Positions 7,578-17,219 are shown, numbered from the stretch's first letter. The stretch is 64,000 nt of DNA from Pelomonas aquatica (GCF_026712205.1 NZ_JAPPUW010000015.1:1-64000); one strand, 5' to 3'. Made by a program: numbers and translations. Notes: generated from the letters alone by a model not told the origin.

Positions 7578-10500
7578 TCATCCAAGCTCGTAAATGACCT
7601 CGGCCGCCGTGCCCAATTTGGCAAGCGCCTCGTCCGCGGGCCAGAAGCGGCTGGTCTCGCCGAGGTCCACGGCCCAGCGCGCGCCCACGCGCTCGCCCTC
7701 GGGCTCGGCCCGCAGGGCCACGCGCACGGACAGGCCCTGCTGGCGCGTCTGGCCTTCCTCGGTCTCGACCAGGCGCGGCGGGAAGCGCTCCACCAGGTCC
7801 TTGACCAGGCCGGCCGCGCCGGCATTGCCCAGCAGCAGATGGCGGCCGAACCTGGCACGCGCCGCGGCCAGGCTCCAGACCGCCTGCACATTCATGCGCA
7901 GGCCGCCGGAGAAGCGGTCGTTCTGCACCTTGCCCTGGGCGATGACGAGCTCGTCCTCGGCCAGCAATTCCTTGTTGGCGTTCAGCATCTCCTCGTTGGC
8001 GACGGCCTCGATGGCGTCGCTCTTGTCGTCGAGCTTGAAGATGCCCACGCGCCCCCGCTGGCCGTTGATGACGCGCATGCCGCTGACGATGCCAGCCACC
8101 AGCACCGGGTCGCGGCTGTCCACGAGGTCGGCGATCTGGCGCTTGACGACGCGCCTGACCTCCGCGCCGCTCTGGTCGAACAGATGGCCCGACAGGTAGA
8201 AGCCGATGGCCGTCTTCTCCAGCGACAGGCGCTCCTTGATGCTCCACGGCGGCGCGTCGACGAGGTCGGGCTCGGCGGTGGACGAGGCGTGCCAATCATG
8301 GTCATCCGGGCCGAAATCGAACAGGCCACCCTGGTCGGCGTTGGCCTCGGTCGTCTCGGCATGCGTGTAGCCGCGCGCGACGCTGGCCAGCAGCTTGGAC
8401 CGCTCAGGGTTGATGCTGTCGAACGCGCCGGCCTTGATGAGGGCCTCCACCACGCGCTTGTTGACCGACTTGCGATCCACGCGCAGGCAGAAGTCGTAGA
8501 AGCTCAGGAAGGGCCCGCCGGCCTCGCGCGCCGCGATGATGGCCTCGATGGCGCCGCGGCCCGTGCCCTTGATGGCGCCGAGGCCGTAGTTCACCAGCCG
8601 GTTGGACAGCGGCTCGAAGCGATACATGCCCTTGTTGACGCAGGGCGGCTGGAACTCGACGCCGAAGATCTTGGCATCGTTGAGCAACACCTTGAGCTTG
8701 TCGGTGTCGTCCATTTCGATGGTCATGTTCGCGGCGTAGAACTCGGCCGTGTAATGCGTCTTCAGCCAGGCCGTGTGGTAGCTCAGCAGCGCATAGGCGG
8801 CGGCGTGCGACTTGTTGAAGCCGTAGCCCGCGAACTTCTCCATCAGGTCGAAGACCTCGTCGGCCTTGGCCTGGTCGATGCCCTTCTCCGCGGCTCCCTT
8901 GCGGAAGATCTCGCGGTGCATGGCCATCTCCTCGGCCTTCTTCTTGCCCATGGCTCGGCGCAGCATGTCGGCGCCGCCGAGGCTGTAGCCGCCCAGCACC
9001 TGGGCCGCCTGCATCACCTGCTCCTGGTAGACGAAGACGCCATAGGTCTCCTCCAGCACCTGGCCCAGCAGCGGATGCGGGTACTCGATGACCTCCTTGC
9101 CATGCTTGCGGGCCACGAACGACGGGATCAGGTCCATCGGCCCCGGGCGATAGAGCGACACCAGCGCGATCAGATCCTCGAAGCGCGAGGGCTTGGCGTC
9201 CTTCAAGAGGCGCTGCATGCCGGGCGATTCAAACTGGAACACGCTCTCCGAGTAACCGTCGCCGAAGAGCTTGAAGGTCTTGCGGTCGTCCAGCGCGACA
9301 TTGGCCCAGTCGAAGTCCGCACGATCCGGGTGGCGGGCGACGATGAAGTTCTTGGCCAGCTCCAGGATGGTCAGCGTGGCCAGGCCCAGGAAGTCGAACT
9401 TCACGAGGCCGATGGCCTCCACGTCGTCCTTGTCGAACTGGCTGACGGCGCTGGTGGAGCCGGGCTGCTGGTACTGCGGGCAGAAGTCGGTGATCTTGCC
9501 CGGCGCGATCAGCACGCCGCCGGCGTGCATGCCGATGGAACGCACCGTCCCCTCCACGCGGGCCGCCATCTCCAGCAGGCCGGCCACTTCCTCGTCGGAC
9601 TTCTCGCGCTCCTCGATCTCGGGCGATTCGTGGCGGGCGTAGACCATCTTGGCCTTGTCTGGGTCGAAGCCGGGCGGCAGCTTGGCCAGCGTGACGGTCT
9701 TGCCGGGCGGGGCCGGCACCAGCTTGGCGATGGAGTCCACATGGCCGAAACCCATGCCCAGCACGCGGCCGATGTCGCGCAGCGCGCCCTTGGCGGCCAT
9801 GGTGCCGAAGGTCGCGATCTGGCTGACAGCCGGCCGGCCGTACTTGTCCTTCACGTACTCGATGACGCGGTCGCGGTTGCCCTGGCAGAAGTCGATGTCG
9901 AAGTCGGGCATCGAGACCCGCTCGGGGTTCAGGAAGCGCTCGAACAGCAGGTTGTAGCGCAGCGGATCCAGGTCCGTGATGAGCAGCGCATAGGCCACCA
10001 GCGAGCCCGCACCCGAGCCCCGGCCCGGGCCCACTGGGCAGCCGTTTTCCTTGGCCCAGCGGATGAAGTCCGACACGATGAGGAAGTAGCCCGGGAAGCC
10101 CATCTTGATGATGGTGTTCAGCTCGAACTCCAGGCGCTCCACATAGCGCGGGCGCTCCTTGTCACGCTCGGCATCAACGGGGAAGAGGTGGACGAGGCGG
10201 TCCTTCAGGCCGGCATGGCTGAGCTCGCGGAAGTAGCGCTCCATCGGCATCGGCGTGCCGTCGTCCAGCAGCGGCGTCGGGAAATTGGGCAGCTGCGGCT
10301 TGCCCAGCACCAGCGTCAGCGAGCAGCGGCGCGCGATCTCGACAGTGTTCCGAATGGCGCTGGGCACGTCCTTGAACAGCTCCCGCATCTGCGCCTGGGT
10401 CTTGAAATACTGGCTGGGCAGGAAGCGCTTGATGCGCTTGGGGTTGGCCAGCGTCTCGCCCTCGGCCACGCAGACGCGCGCCTCGTGGGCCTCGAAGTCG

Positions 10501-11138
10501 TCCTCGGCGAGGAACTGGATGGGGTGGGTGGCCACCACCGGCAGGCCCAGCTCGGCCGCGAAGGGCACGCTGGCCTGCACCAGCGCCTCCTGGCCGGGCA
10601 GGCCGGCGCGCTGCAGCTCGATGTAGAAGCGGCCCGGGAAGGCCTCCGCGCAGCGCAGCGCGGCCTCGCGCGCGCGGGCCTTGTCGCCCTGCATCAGCGC
10701 CATGCCCACCGCGCCGTGCTGCGCGCCGGACAGGCAGATCAGCCCCTCGCCCAGTTCGGCCAGCCAGGCCCACTTCAGGCAGGCCTGGTTGCGCTGCACG
10801 TTGTCGATCCAGGCGCGCGACAGCAACTCGCTGAGGTTGAGATAGCCCTGCTTGTTCTGCGCCAGCAGCAGCAGCCGCGTGGGCGGTTTGTCGGTGGCAT
10901 CGGCCTCCAGCCAGCAGTCGGCGCCGAGGATGGGCTGCACCCCCTTCTTGCGCGCCGCCGAGTAGAACTTGATGCCGCCGAACAGGTTGGCCAGGTCGGT
11001 GATGGCCGCCGCCACCTGCCCGTCCTTGGCCGCGGCGGCGGCGGCGTCATCGGTGCGCAGCGTGCCGTCCACGACCGAGAACTCGGTGTGCATGCGCAGG
11101 TGGACGAAGGGCAGATCGGTATCGGGGGAGACAGGCAT
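7578..11138 (-). CDS. dnaE: DNA polymerase III subunit alpha
   Basis: The replicative polymerase, 1186 residues, the usual length for DnaE1. In order: the N-terminal PHP domain (FVHLRMHTEFSVVDG at the start), the polymerase palm with catalytic PDFDIDFCQGNRD near residues 411-423, the GPGRGSGAGSLVAY motif before it, the GMHAGG segment, the tandem helix-hairpin-helix region and a C-terminal OB fold. All expected landmarks are intact. It is divergent from the cyclophilin gene with only 36 bases between the starts, so the two promoters must overlap. Confidence 0.98.
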   Translation of the reverse strand: MPVSPDTDLPFVHLRMHTEFSVVDGTLRTDDAAAAAAKDGQVAAAITDLANLFGGIKFYSAARKKGVQPILGADCWLEADATDKPPTRLLLLAQNKQGYLNLSELLSRAWIDNVQRNQACLKWAWLAELGEGLICLSGAQHGAVGMALMQGDKARAREAALRCAEAFPGRFYIELQRAGLPGQEALVQASVPFAAELGLPVVATHPIQFLAEDDFEAHEARVCVAEGETLANPKRIKRFLPSQYFKTQAQMRELFKDVPSAIRNTVEIARRCSLTLVLGKPQLPNFPTPLLDDGTPMPMERYFRELSHAGLKDRLVHLFPVDAERDKERPRYVERLEFELNTIIKMGFPGYFLIVSDFIRWAKENGCPVGPGRGSGAGSLVAYALLITDLDPLRYNLLFERFLNPERVSMPDFDIDFCQGNRDRVIEYVKDKYGRPAVSQIATFGTMAAKGALRDIGRVLGMGFGHVDSIAKLVPAPPGKTVTLAKLPPGFDPDKAKMVYARHESPEIEEREKSDEEVAGLLEMAARVEGTVRSIGMHAGGVLIAPGKITDFCPQYQQPGSTSAVSQFDKDDVEAIGLVKFDFLGLATLTILELAKNFIVARHPDRADFDWANVALDDRKTFKLFGDGYSESVFQFESPGMQRLLKDAKPSRFEDLIALVSLYRPGPMDLIPSFVARKHGKEVIEYPHPLLGQVLEETYGVFVYQEQVMQAAQVLGGYSLGGADMLRRAMGKKKAEEMAMHREIFRKGAAEKGIDQAKADEVFDLMEKFAGYGFNKSHAAAYALLSYHTAWLKTHYTAEFYAANMTIEMDDTDKLKVLLNDAKIFGVEFQPPCVNKGMYRFEPLSNRLVNYGLGAIKGTGRGAIEAIIAAREAGGPFLSFYDFCLRVDRKSVNKRVVEALIKAGAFDSINPERSKLLASVARGYTHAETTEANADQGGLFDFGPDDHDWHASSTAEPDLVDAPPWSIKERLSLEKTAIGFYLSGHLFDQSGAEVRRVVKRQIADLVDSRDPVLVAGIVSGMRVINGQRGRVGIFKLDDKSDAIEAVANEEMLNANKELLAEDELVIAQGKVQNDRFSGGLRMNVQAVWSLAAARARFGRHLLLGNAGAAGLVKDLVERFPPRLVETEEGQTRQQGLSVRVALRAEPEGERVGARWAVDLGETSRFWPADEALAKLGTAAEVIYELG

Positions 11139-11174
11139 CGCGGCATTTTAGGAAGGCCGCTAAGCTGCGCCGCC

Positions 11175-12083
11175 ATGAAAAAGACCGCCCTCGCCCTCAC
11201 CGCCGCCGTCCTCGCCTGCGCGGCCCATGCCGCCAAGCCGGCCAAGTCCGCCGCCGACGTGCTCAAGGACAGCCCGGCCGCCGACTGGCGCGGCCTGGAC
11301 CCCGACAACACGCTGCTGATGGATCTCGCCGCCGGCCAGGTCATCATCGAGCTGGCGCCGCGCTTTGCGCCGGCCCACGCGGCCAATATCCGCGCCCTCG
11401 CCCACGGCGGCTACTGGGACGGGCTGGCCATCGTGCGCGTGCAGGACAACTTCGTCACCCAATGGGGCGACCCGGACGGCGATGACGCGGCCAAGGCCAG
11501 GCAGCTGCCGGCCGGCGCTATGCCCAAGCTGCCGGCCGAGTTCTCCGTGCCCCTCGACCGCGTCGGCAAGGCCGCCGGCTTCACGAAGCTGGCCGACGTG
11601 GACGGCTGGGCGCCGCGTGCCGGCCATGCGGAGGGCTTCCCCGTCGCGGCCGACCCCAAGAGCGGCCGGGCCTGGCTGGCGCATTGCTATGGCATGGTCG
11701 GCGCCGGCCGCGGCGACACCGTCGATTCCAGCAACGGCACCGAGCTCTACGTCGTCATCGGCCATGCGCCGCGCGGGCTGGACCTGAACATCACCGTCGT
11801 CGGCCGCGTGCTCAAGGGCATGGAGCTGCTGTCCGCCCTGCCCCGCGGCACCGGCGCGATGGGCTTCTACGACAAGCCCGAGCAGCGCACCGGCATCCAG
11901 CGCGTGCGCCTGCTGGCCGACGTGCCCGCCGCCGAGCGCCCGGCCCTGCAAGTGCTGAAGACCGACTCGGCGACCTGGCAGCAGCTGCTCGACGCCCGGC
12001 GCTTCCGTGGCGGCTGGTATGTGCACAGCCCGGGCCACGTCGACATCTGCAGCGCCGGCGTGCCGACGCGGCCGATACCGTAA
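11175..12083 (+). CDS. Periplasmic peptidyl-prolyl cis-trans isomerase, cyclophilin type
   Basis: A 302-residue exported protein with a signal peptide ([19 protein letters not shown]), then a cyclophilin-like fold that begins [42 protein letters not shown] and the [24 protein letters not shown] block match the core strands. Compared with E. coli PpiA it carries long insertions between the strands and a C-terminal extension of about 60 residues. That is usual in Burkholderiales versions that assist periplasmic protein folding. A family B repeat starts one base after its stop. Confidence 0.88.
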   Translation: MKKTALALTAAVLACAAHAAKPAKSAADVLKDSPAADWRGLDPDNTLLMDLAAGQVIIELAPRFAPAHAANIRALAHGGYWDGLAIVRVQDNFVTQWGDPDGDDAAKARQLPAGAMPKLPAEFSVPLDRVGKAAGFTKLADVDGWAPRAGHAEGFPVAADPKSGRAWLAHCYGMVGAGRGDTVDSSNGTELYVVIGHAPRGLDLNITVVGRVLKGMELLSALPRGTGAMGFYDKPEQRTGIQRVRLLADVPAAERPALQVLKTDSATWQQLLDARRFRGGWYVHSPGHVDICSAGVPTRPIP

Positions 12084-12200
12084 AGCCCCTTGCCCGGTCT
12101 CGCCGCGCTGAACGCGGGCGAGTCCGATCGGTCCCCCGCGGGGACGAGGCCGTTTGCGGCGTTAAGCCGCAATCAGCCTCAGCCGGGCCGGCTCGGGAAC
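12084..12200 (+). repeat. Hairpin repeat, family B, copy 1
   Basis: A row of hairpins begins directly after the cyclophilin stop codon. Stems are 97-104/117-124, GTCCCC/GGGGAC at 131-145, and a longer one at 146-180 with inner arms TTGCGGC/GCCGCAA and outer arms GAGGC/GCCTC (add 12000 to each position). A short AGCCGG/CCGGCT palindrome lies at 12181-12193. The same element occurs in the opposite orientation at 57505-57637, also starting at a stop codon, with paired base changes in the stems. No open frame is implied. Confidence 0.75.
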
Positions 12201-12326
12201 TGGAGTCGGACACAAGCAGTCCCTGCGGACTGCTTGCGCCTACGGAAGGTCATTGGCCTCTGGCCAATGGCAGGCCCAGCGCTCGGCCCGGAATACGTTG
12301 CCTTCATGCGCAGTGGACAGGAAAGG
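12201..12326. other. Remainder of the convergent ppi/feoB gap, two more perfect hairpins
   Basis: Between convergent genes. CAAGCAGTCC (12213-12222) pairs with GGACTGCTTG (12227-12236) around a four-base loop, and CATTGGCC (12251-12258) pairs with GGCCAATG (12262-12269) around three bases. Neither is followed by a clear T-run, so they are not classic intrinsic terminators, but they may stop or stabilise converging transcripts. I see no credible gene here. Confidence 0.55.
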
Positions 12327-14195
12327 TCACGCGCCCAGCCAGGTCGCCACGCGGTAGGTGACGAAGGCGGCCAGATAGGCCAGGCCGAAGAGATAGCCCG
12401 TCATGATCAGCGGCAGCCTGAGGCCGCCGGTCTCGCGGCGCACCGCGGCCATCGTCGCAATGCACTGCGGCGCGAACACATACCAGGCCAGCAGCGACAG
12501 CGCCGTGGCCAGGCTCCAGCTCTGGGCGACCAGCGGCGCCAGGGCCTGGGCGGCCTCGTCGCCGGTGGCGGACAGCGCATAGACGGTTCCCAAGGCACCG
12601 ATCACGACCTCGCGCGCGGCCAGCCCCGGCACCAGGGCCAGGCTGATCTGCCAGTTGAAGCCGATGGGCGCGAAGACCTTAGCCAGGCCGGCGCCCAGCC
12701 AGCCGGCCACGCTGTACTGGATGGGCGCGCCCGTGGCGCCCTCCGGCGGGCCGGGGAAGCTGGCCAGCAGCCACAGCGCGAGGGTCAGCACGAGGATGAT
12801 GCCGCCGACGCGCTTCACGAAGATCATTGCGCGCTGCCACAGGCCGATCGCGATGCTGCGCGGATGCGGCCAGTGGTAGGCCGGCAGTTCCATCATCAGC
12901 GGCCGCACCAGGCGGCCGGCGCTGGTGAAGCGCTTCATCAGCCAGGCGATGAACAAAGCACCGAGGATGCCGGCGAGATAAAGGCCGAACAGCACCAGGC
13001 CCCGCAGCTCGAAGCCCGCCAGGTTGCGATGCGGCACGAAGGCGCCGATCAGCAGCGCATAGACGGGCAGCCGCGCCGAGCAGGTCATCAGCGGCGCGAT
13101 CATGATGGTCACGAGCCGGTCGCGCGGGTTGGAGATGGAGCGCGTGGCCATGATGCCGGGGATGGCGCAGGCGAAACTCGACAGCAGCGGGATGAAGCTG
13201 CGTCCCGACAGGCCGACGCTGCCCATCAGCCGGTCCAGCAGCAGCGCGGCGCGCGGCAGATAGCCCGACTCCTCCAGCACGAGGATGAAGAAGAACAGGA
13301 TCAGGATCTGCGGCAGAAAGGCCAGCACGCTGCCGGCGCCGGCGATGACGCCGTCGACGACGAGGCTGCGGAACCAGCCCTCGGGCAGCCCATGGCCCAC
13401 CTGCTGGCCGAGCCAGGCCATGCCGCCCTCGATCGCGCTCTTGGGCGGCTCGGCCCAGGAGAACACGGCCTGGAACAGCAGGAAGAGCAGCACGGCCAGC
13501 ACGACCGAGCCGGCCACCGGATGCAGCAGCACGCGGTCGACGCGGTCGCTGGGCAGTTGGGGCAGTTCGTGGTCGAGGTTGAGCGAGTTCAGCAGCGCCT
13601 TGACGGCGACGTGGTCGTCCACAGGGTCGGCCTGCGCGGGCGCCGCAGCAGCGGCCCAGACCTCGGGCCGGTCCAGCAGCGCACGCAGCTCGTCCAGGCC
13701 TTCGCGGTGGATGGCGACGGTGCGCACGACCGGCAGGCCGAGCTGGGCGCTCAGCGCCGCCGGGTCGACATGGATGCCGCGCCGGGCCGCGAGGTCGGCC
13801 ATGTTGAGCGCGACGACGATGGGCAGGCCCATGCGCCGCACGGCCAGCACCAGGCGCAGGTTGCGGCGCAGATTGGTCGCGTCGAGCACGCAGATGACGA
13901 GGTCGGGCCGCTTCTCGCCCTTGGCGCGGCCGGCCAGCACGTCGCAGGTCACGCGTTCGTCCGGCGAGCGCGGGTGCAGGCTGTAGGTGCCGGGCAGGTC
14001 CAGCAGGCGCAGCGCCTTGCCGGCGGCCGTGACGAGGCGGCCCTCCTTGCGCTCGACGGTGACGCCGGCGTAGTTGGCCACCTTCTGGTGGCTGCCGGTC
14101 AGGCCGTTGAACAGCGCGGTCTTGCCGCAGTTGGGGTTGCCGACCAGCGCGACCAGCTTGCCGCCGCGGTGGACATGGACGATGGCCTCAGCCAT
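12327..14195 (-). CDS. feoB: Ferrous iron transport protein B
   Basis: A 622-residue inner-membrane Fe(II) transporter. The N-terminal G domain has G1 GNPNCGKT at residues 19-26, switch residues in NYAGVTVERKEG, G3 DLPGTYS and G4 NMAD. The membrane part carries the two Gate motifs with conserved cysteines (FACAIPGIMATR; MIAPLMTCSARLPVY) and ends in several helices. It is somewhat shorter than E. coli FeoB (773), mainly at the C-terminus and in the helical linker. It starts inside the end of feoA (8-base overlap). Confidence 0.97.
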   Translation of the reverse strand: MAEAIVHVHRGGKLVALVGNPNCGKTALFNGLTGSHQKVANYAGVTVERKEGRLVTAAGKALRLLDLPGTYSLHPRSPDERVTCDVLAGRAKGEKRPDLVICVLDATNLRRNLRLVLAVRRMGLPIVVALNMADLAARRGIHVDPAALSAQLGLPVVRTVAIHREGLDELRALLDRPEVWAAAAAPAQADPVDDHVAVKALLNSLNLDHELPQLPSDRVDRVLLHPVAGSVVLAVLLFLLFQAVFSWAEPPKSAIEGGMAWLGQQVGHGLPEGWFRSLVVDGVIAGAGSVLAFLPQILILFFFILVLEESGYLPRAALLLDRLMGSVGLSGRSFIPLLSSFACAIPGIMATRSISNPRDRLVTIMIAPLMTCSARLPVYALLIGAFVPHRNLAGFELRGLVLFGLYLAGILGALFIAWLMKRFTSAGRLVRPLMMELPAYHWPHPRSIAIGLWQRAMIFVKRVGGIILVLTLALWLLASFPGPPEGATGAPIQYSVAGWLGAGLAKVFAPIGFNWQISLALVPGLAAREVVIGALGTVYALSATGDEAAQALAPLVAQSWSLATALSLLAWYVFAPQCIATMAAVRRETGGLRLPLIMTGYLFGLAYLAAFVTYRVATWLGA

Positions 14196-14448
14196 GGCGC
14201 GGGGTCACGGCGATGCATTCGGCCTCGGCATGGCGCAGCGCGAACGTCGACTGGCCGACGCGCACGACCAGGTTGCCCGTGCGCTGCGCGCCGCGGCGCA
14301 GGATGCGCACCGCCTCGCCCGGCAGAAAGCCCAGGTCGGACAGCCAGGCGGCCCATTCCGGCGAATGCCCGGGCGCGCTGACCTGCTGGACGGTCAGCGC
14401 CTGGCCCGTGGGGGCGGCGGCGAGGCTGGAGGGCAGCGGCTCGGGCAT
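14188..14448 (-). CDS. feoA: Ferrous iron transport protein A
   Basis: A small SH3-like cytoplasmic protein of 86 residues that supports FeoB. The core WLSDLGFLPGEAVRIL followed by GNLVVRVGQSTFALRHAEAECIAV is typical of FeoA. I chose the ATG at 14448 (MPEPLPSS). The longer open frame starts upstream of the Fur-box-like palindrome and would run across the promoter. It overlaps feoB by 8 bases, so the two form a bicistronic unit. Confidence 0.93.
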   Translation of the reverse strand: MPEPLPSSLAAAPTGQALTVQQVSAPGHSPEWAAWLSDLGFLPGEAVRILRRGAQRTGNLVVRVGQSTFALRHAEAECIAVTPRHG

Positions 14449-14477
14449 GTGAGGAGCCCGCCGAAGCGAGCGATTCG

Positions 14478-14496
14478 AATGAGAATGATTCGCATT
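14478..14496 (-). promoter_or_regulatory. Fur-box-like palindrome upstream of feoA
   Basis: AATGAGAATGATTCGCATT. The core TGAGAAT-G-ATTCGCA is a 7-1-7 inverted repeat with six of seven pairs matched and closely follows the Fur consensus TGATAATnATTATCA. Its edge is 29 bases upstream of the feoA ATG, where a repressor would block the promoter. Fur control of feo is established in other proteobacteria. The assignment here is by motif only. Confidence 0.75.
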
Positions 14497-14618
14497 GTAG
14501 GCGCTTCTGGATTGCCGAGGGCCTTCATTGGCCGTCCAGGCCATGCAGGTCTCGCGGACCACACGAGCCGGCTGCAAGCCTCCCGACAGCTTGGCAATCC
14601 CGCCGCTTCGTTAACATT

Positions 14619-14637
14619 AATGCGAATTACTCGCATT
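14619..14637 (+). promoter_or_regulatory. Second Fur-box-like palindrome, upstream of the cytochrome operon
   Basis: AATGCGAATTACTCGCATT, with core TGCGAAT-T-ACTCGCA (six of seven pairs matched). It ends 19 bases before the ATG of the dihaem cytochrome gene. It is very similar to the palindrome at 14478-14496 and faces the other transcription unit, so iron probably controls both arms of the divergent region. Confidence 0.7.
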
Positions 14638-14656
14638 TGCAAACGCAACCAAAATC

Positions 14657-15859
14657 ATGCAGAAGAAGAAACTCCAGGCCATGCGCAGTTGGTGCCGGGC
14701 CCTGGCCGGGGTGGCGGTGGCCGCCGCGCTGGCGGGCTGCGGCGGAGGCGGCACATCCGCGCCGGCCGCGCCCGGCCTCTCCCCGGCCGCGGCCCTGGGC
14801 GAAAAAATCTTCAAGGACGCCTCGCTGTCGGCCTCGGGCCGGATGAGCTGCGCCACTTGCCACGCCCCGGCCGCCGCCCACGCACAGACCAGCGACCTCG
14901 CCGTGCAGCTTGGTGGCCCGGCGCTGGACGTGGCGGGCTTGCGCGCCGTGCCCTCGCTGCGCTACCTGGCCACCGCGCCGGCCTTCTTCTTCGCCAAGAA
15001 CGGCACGCCCACCGGCGGCTTCAACCACGACGGCAGCGCCGACAGCCTGCTCGCCCAGGCGGTGCGGCCCTTCCTGGCCGCGCACGAAATGGCCAATGGC
15101 GACGCGAAGACGGTCGTCGCCAAGCTCGCCCGCGCCAGCTATGCGGCGGACTTCCGCAAGGCCTTCGGCGACAACGTGCTGGCCGACCCCGACGCCGCCT
15201 TCCTGGCGATGCGGCATGCGCTGCAGCGCTACCAGCTCGAAGACACGGCCGAGTTCGCGCCCTTCACGAGCAAGTACGACGCCTTCCTGGCCGGCCAGCT
15301 CAAGCTCGGCGACCAGGAACTGCGCGGTCTGGCGCTGTTCAACAACCCGACCAAGGGCAACTGCGCGGCCTGCCACCCGAGCGCGCGGGGCAGCGACGGC
15401 TCGCCGCCGCTGTTCACCGACTTCACCTTCGACAACCTCGGCGTGCCGCGCAACACGGACATCCCGGCCACGGCCGACCCGGGCTATTTCGACCTCGGCC
15501 TGTGCCAGGCCACCCGCCCCGGGCTCGAGTCGCGCGGCGACCTCTGCGGCGCGTTCAAGGTGCCGACGCTGCGCAACGTCGCGACGCGCCGGGCCTTCTT
15601 CCACAACGGCCGCTTCAAGACGCTGCGCGAGGCGCTGCGCTTCTACGTCATGCGCGACACCAACCCCGAGCTCTGGTACCCGGTCGTCAACGGCACGACC
15701 GACAAGTTCAACGACCTGCCCCCGGCCTACCGCGCCAACGTGAACACCAAGGAAGTTCCCTACAACCGCAAGCCCGGCGACGCGCCCGCGCTCAGCGACG
15801 CCGAGATCGAAGACGTGCTCGCCTTCCTCGCGACGCTCAACGACGGCTACACGCCCTGA
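14657..15859 (+). CDS. MauG/CcpA-like dihaem cytochrome c lipoprotein
   Basis: A 400-residue exported protein. The lipobox LAGC gives the lipidated Cys at 28. Two c-type haem motifs are present: CATCH at residues 65-69 and CAACH at 236-240, the spacing of dihaem cytochrome c peroxidases and MauG. The segment FKVPTLRNVATRRAFFHNG also fits the family. Members reduce peroxide or oxidise partner proteins. Here the operon (porin, FMN-binding protein, ApbE) suggests electron transfer at the outer membrane instead. It is the first gene after the second Fur box. The substrate is unknown. Confidence 0.87.
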   Translation: MQKKKLQAMRSWCRALAGVAVAAALAGCGGGGTSAPAAPGLSPAAALGEKIFKDASLSASGRMSCATCHAPAAAHAQTSDLAVQLGGPALDVAGLRAVPSLRYLATAPAFFFAKNGTPTGGFNHDGSADSLLAQAVRPFLAAHEMANGDAKTVVAKLARASYAADFRKAFGDNVLADPDAAFLAMRHALQRYQLEDTAEFAPFTSKYDAFLAGQLKLGDQELRGLALFNNPTKGNCAACHPSARGSDGSPPLFTDFTFDNLGVPRNTDIPATADPGYFDLGLCQATRPGLESRGDLCGAFKVPTLRNVATRRAFFHNGRFKTLREALRFYVMRDTNPELWYPVVNGTTDKFNDLPPAYRANVNTKEVPYNRKPGDAPALSDAEIEDVLAFLATLNDGYTP

Positions 15860-15893
15860 CCTCAAGACCACCCGTAATCCCCAGGAGCCCCCC

Positions 15894-17219
15894 ATGTCCC
15901 GCCATCTCCCCGCAGCGCCACTGTCGCGCCTCGCCCTCGCCGCCGCGCTGACGCTCGGCGCCGCCACCGCCTTCGCCCAGACCCAGCCGCCCAACCAGGA
16001 GGCACTGCTGCAGCGCGTGGAGCTGCTGGCCCGCGAACTCGAGCGCGTGAAGGCCGAGCTGCAGCAGCTCAGGCAGGCCCAGCAGGCCGCACCGGCTCCG
16101 GCCCCCGCTGCCGTGCAGGCCGCCGCTCCGGTCGCCCTGGCGCCCGCTGCGCCGGCCCAGCCCGCCACCGTCGTCAGCTCCTATGGCGAGCTCACCTACA
16201 ACCGCCCCAAGGACGGCAGCAAGGCCCAGGCCGACATCCGCCGCTTCGTCATCGGGCTGCAGCACCGCTTCGACGAGCAGACCAAGATGGTCTCCGAGCT
16301 TGAGGTGGAGCACAGCGTCACGTCCTCGTCCGACCAGGGCGAGGTCGCGGTCGAGCAGCTCTACATCGAACACCGCCTGAACGAGACCTACGGCCTGCGC
16401 GCCGGCCTCTTCCTGATGCCGGTCGGCCTGCTCAACGCCAACCACGAGCCCACCGCCTACTACGGCGTGGAGCGCAACTTCGTCGAGACGGCCATCATCC
16501 CGTCGACCTGGCGCGAAGGCGGCCTGCAGGTCTTCGGCGAACACGACAGCGGCATCAGCTGGAGCGCCGGCATCACGACGGGCTTCGACCTGACCAAGTG
16601 GGATGCCACGTCCGGCGAGGGCCGCGAAAAGCCGCTGGCCTCCATCCACCAGGAGATGCAGCTCGCCAAGGCGCACAGCCTGGCCTGGTTCGGCAGCGTC
16701 GACTGGCGCGGCATCCCGGGCCTGCGCCTGGGCGCCTCGGTCTTCGGCGGCAAGGCCGCCCACGGCACGGCCGGCTTCGCGTCGCCCGGCGCCAAGGTCG
16801 GCCTGTGGGACGTGCACGCCCGCTGGACTCCCGGCGCCTGGGACCTGTCGGCCCTCTACACCCGCGGCGGCATCAAGGGTGCGGGCGACCTCAACCAGTC
16901 CTTCCTGGACAAGTCCACGGACCCCGCCTTCGTGCCCAATGCCTTCGACGGCTGGTACGCGCAGGCCGCCTACCGCTGGCAGCTCAAGGGCGATCGCGTG
17001 CTCGCACCCTTCGTCCGCTACGAGCGCTACAACACCGGCCGCGGCTTCGACGGCCTGCCCGCCGGCATCAACCCGGGCAGTTACGGCACCGAGGGCGTGC
17101 GCACCGTGGGCCTGAACTTCTACCTGAACCCCAACGTCGTGCTGAAGGCCGATCTGCAGCGCTTCAGGCTCAACACCGACAACAACCGCCTCGACCTCGG
17201 CGTCGGCTACGCCTTCTGA
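15894..17219 (+). CDS. Porin, OprO/OprP-like, with N-terminal coiled coil
   Basis: A 441-residue outer-membrane protein. The signal peptide ends at AFA-QTQ, a short coiled coil follows (LLQRVELLARELERVKAELQ), then an Ala/Pro-rich linker, then a beta-rich barrel domain that ends in Phe (GVGYAF), the usual outer-membrane targeting signal. The pattern matches the phosphate-selective porin O/P family. The substrate is not predictable, and in this operon it might pass iron or a redox carrier. It lies 34 bases after the cytochrome gene, and its stop overlaps the next start (TGATG). Confidence 0.85.
   Translation: MSRHLPAAPLSRLALAAALTLGAATAFAQTQPPNQEALLQRVELLARELERVKAELQQLRQAQQAAPAPAPAAVQAAAPVALAPAAPAQPATVVSSYGELTYNRPKDGSKAQADIRRFVIGLQHRFDEQTKMVSELEVEHSVTSSSDQGEVAVEQLYIEHRLNETYGLRAGLFLMPVGLLNANHEPTAYYGVERNFVETAIIPSTWREGGLQVFGEHDSGISWSAGITTGFDLTKWDATSGEGREKPLASIHQEMQLAKAHSLAWFGSVDWRGIPGLRLGASVFGGKAAHGTAGFASPGAKVGLWDVHARWTPGAWDLSALYTRGGIKGAGDLNQSFLDKSTDPAFVPNAFDGWYAQAAYRWQLKGDRVLAPFVRYERYNTGRGFDGLPAGINPGSYGTEGVRTVGLNFYLNPNVVLKADLQRFRLNTDNNRLDLGVGYAF

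Noticed and set aside
6516-12083. A 1855-codon open frame on the plus strand across patatin, dnaE and the cyclophilin
   Set aside because: It is antisense to two clear genes and contains low-complexity His/Ala/Gln/Arg-rich translation typical of GC-rich shadow frames. Only its last 302 codons, the cyclophilin, are real.
12201-12272. Hairpins at 12213-12236 and 12251-12269 as intrinsic terminators
   Set aside because: The stems are perfect but no U-tract follows on either strand, so I recorded them only as structure.
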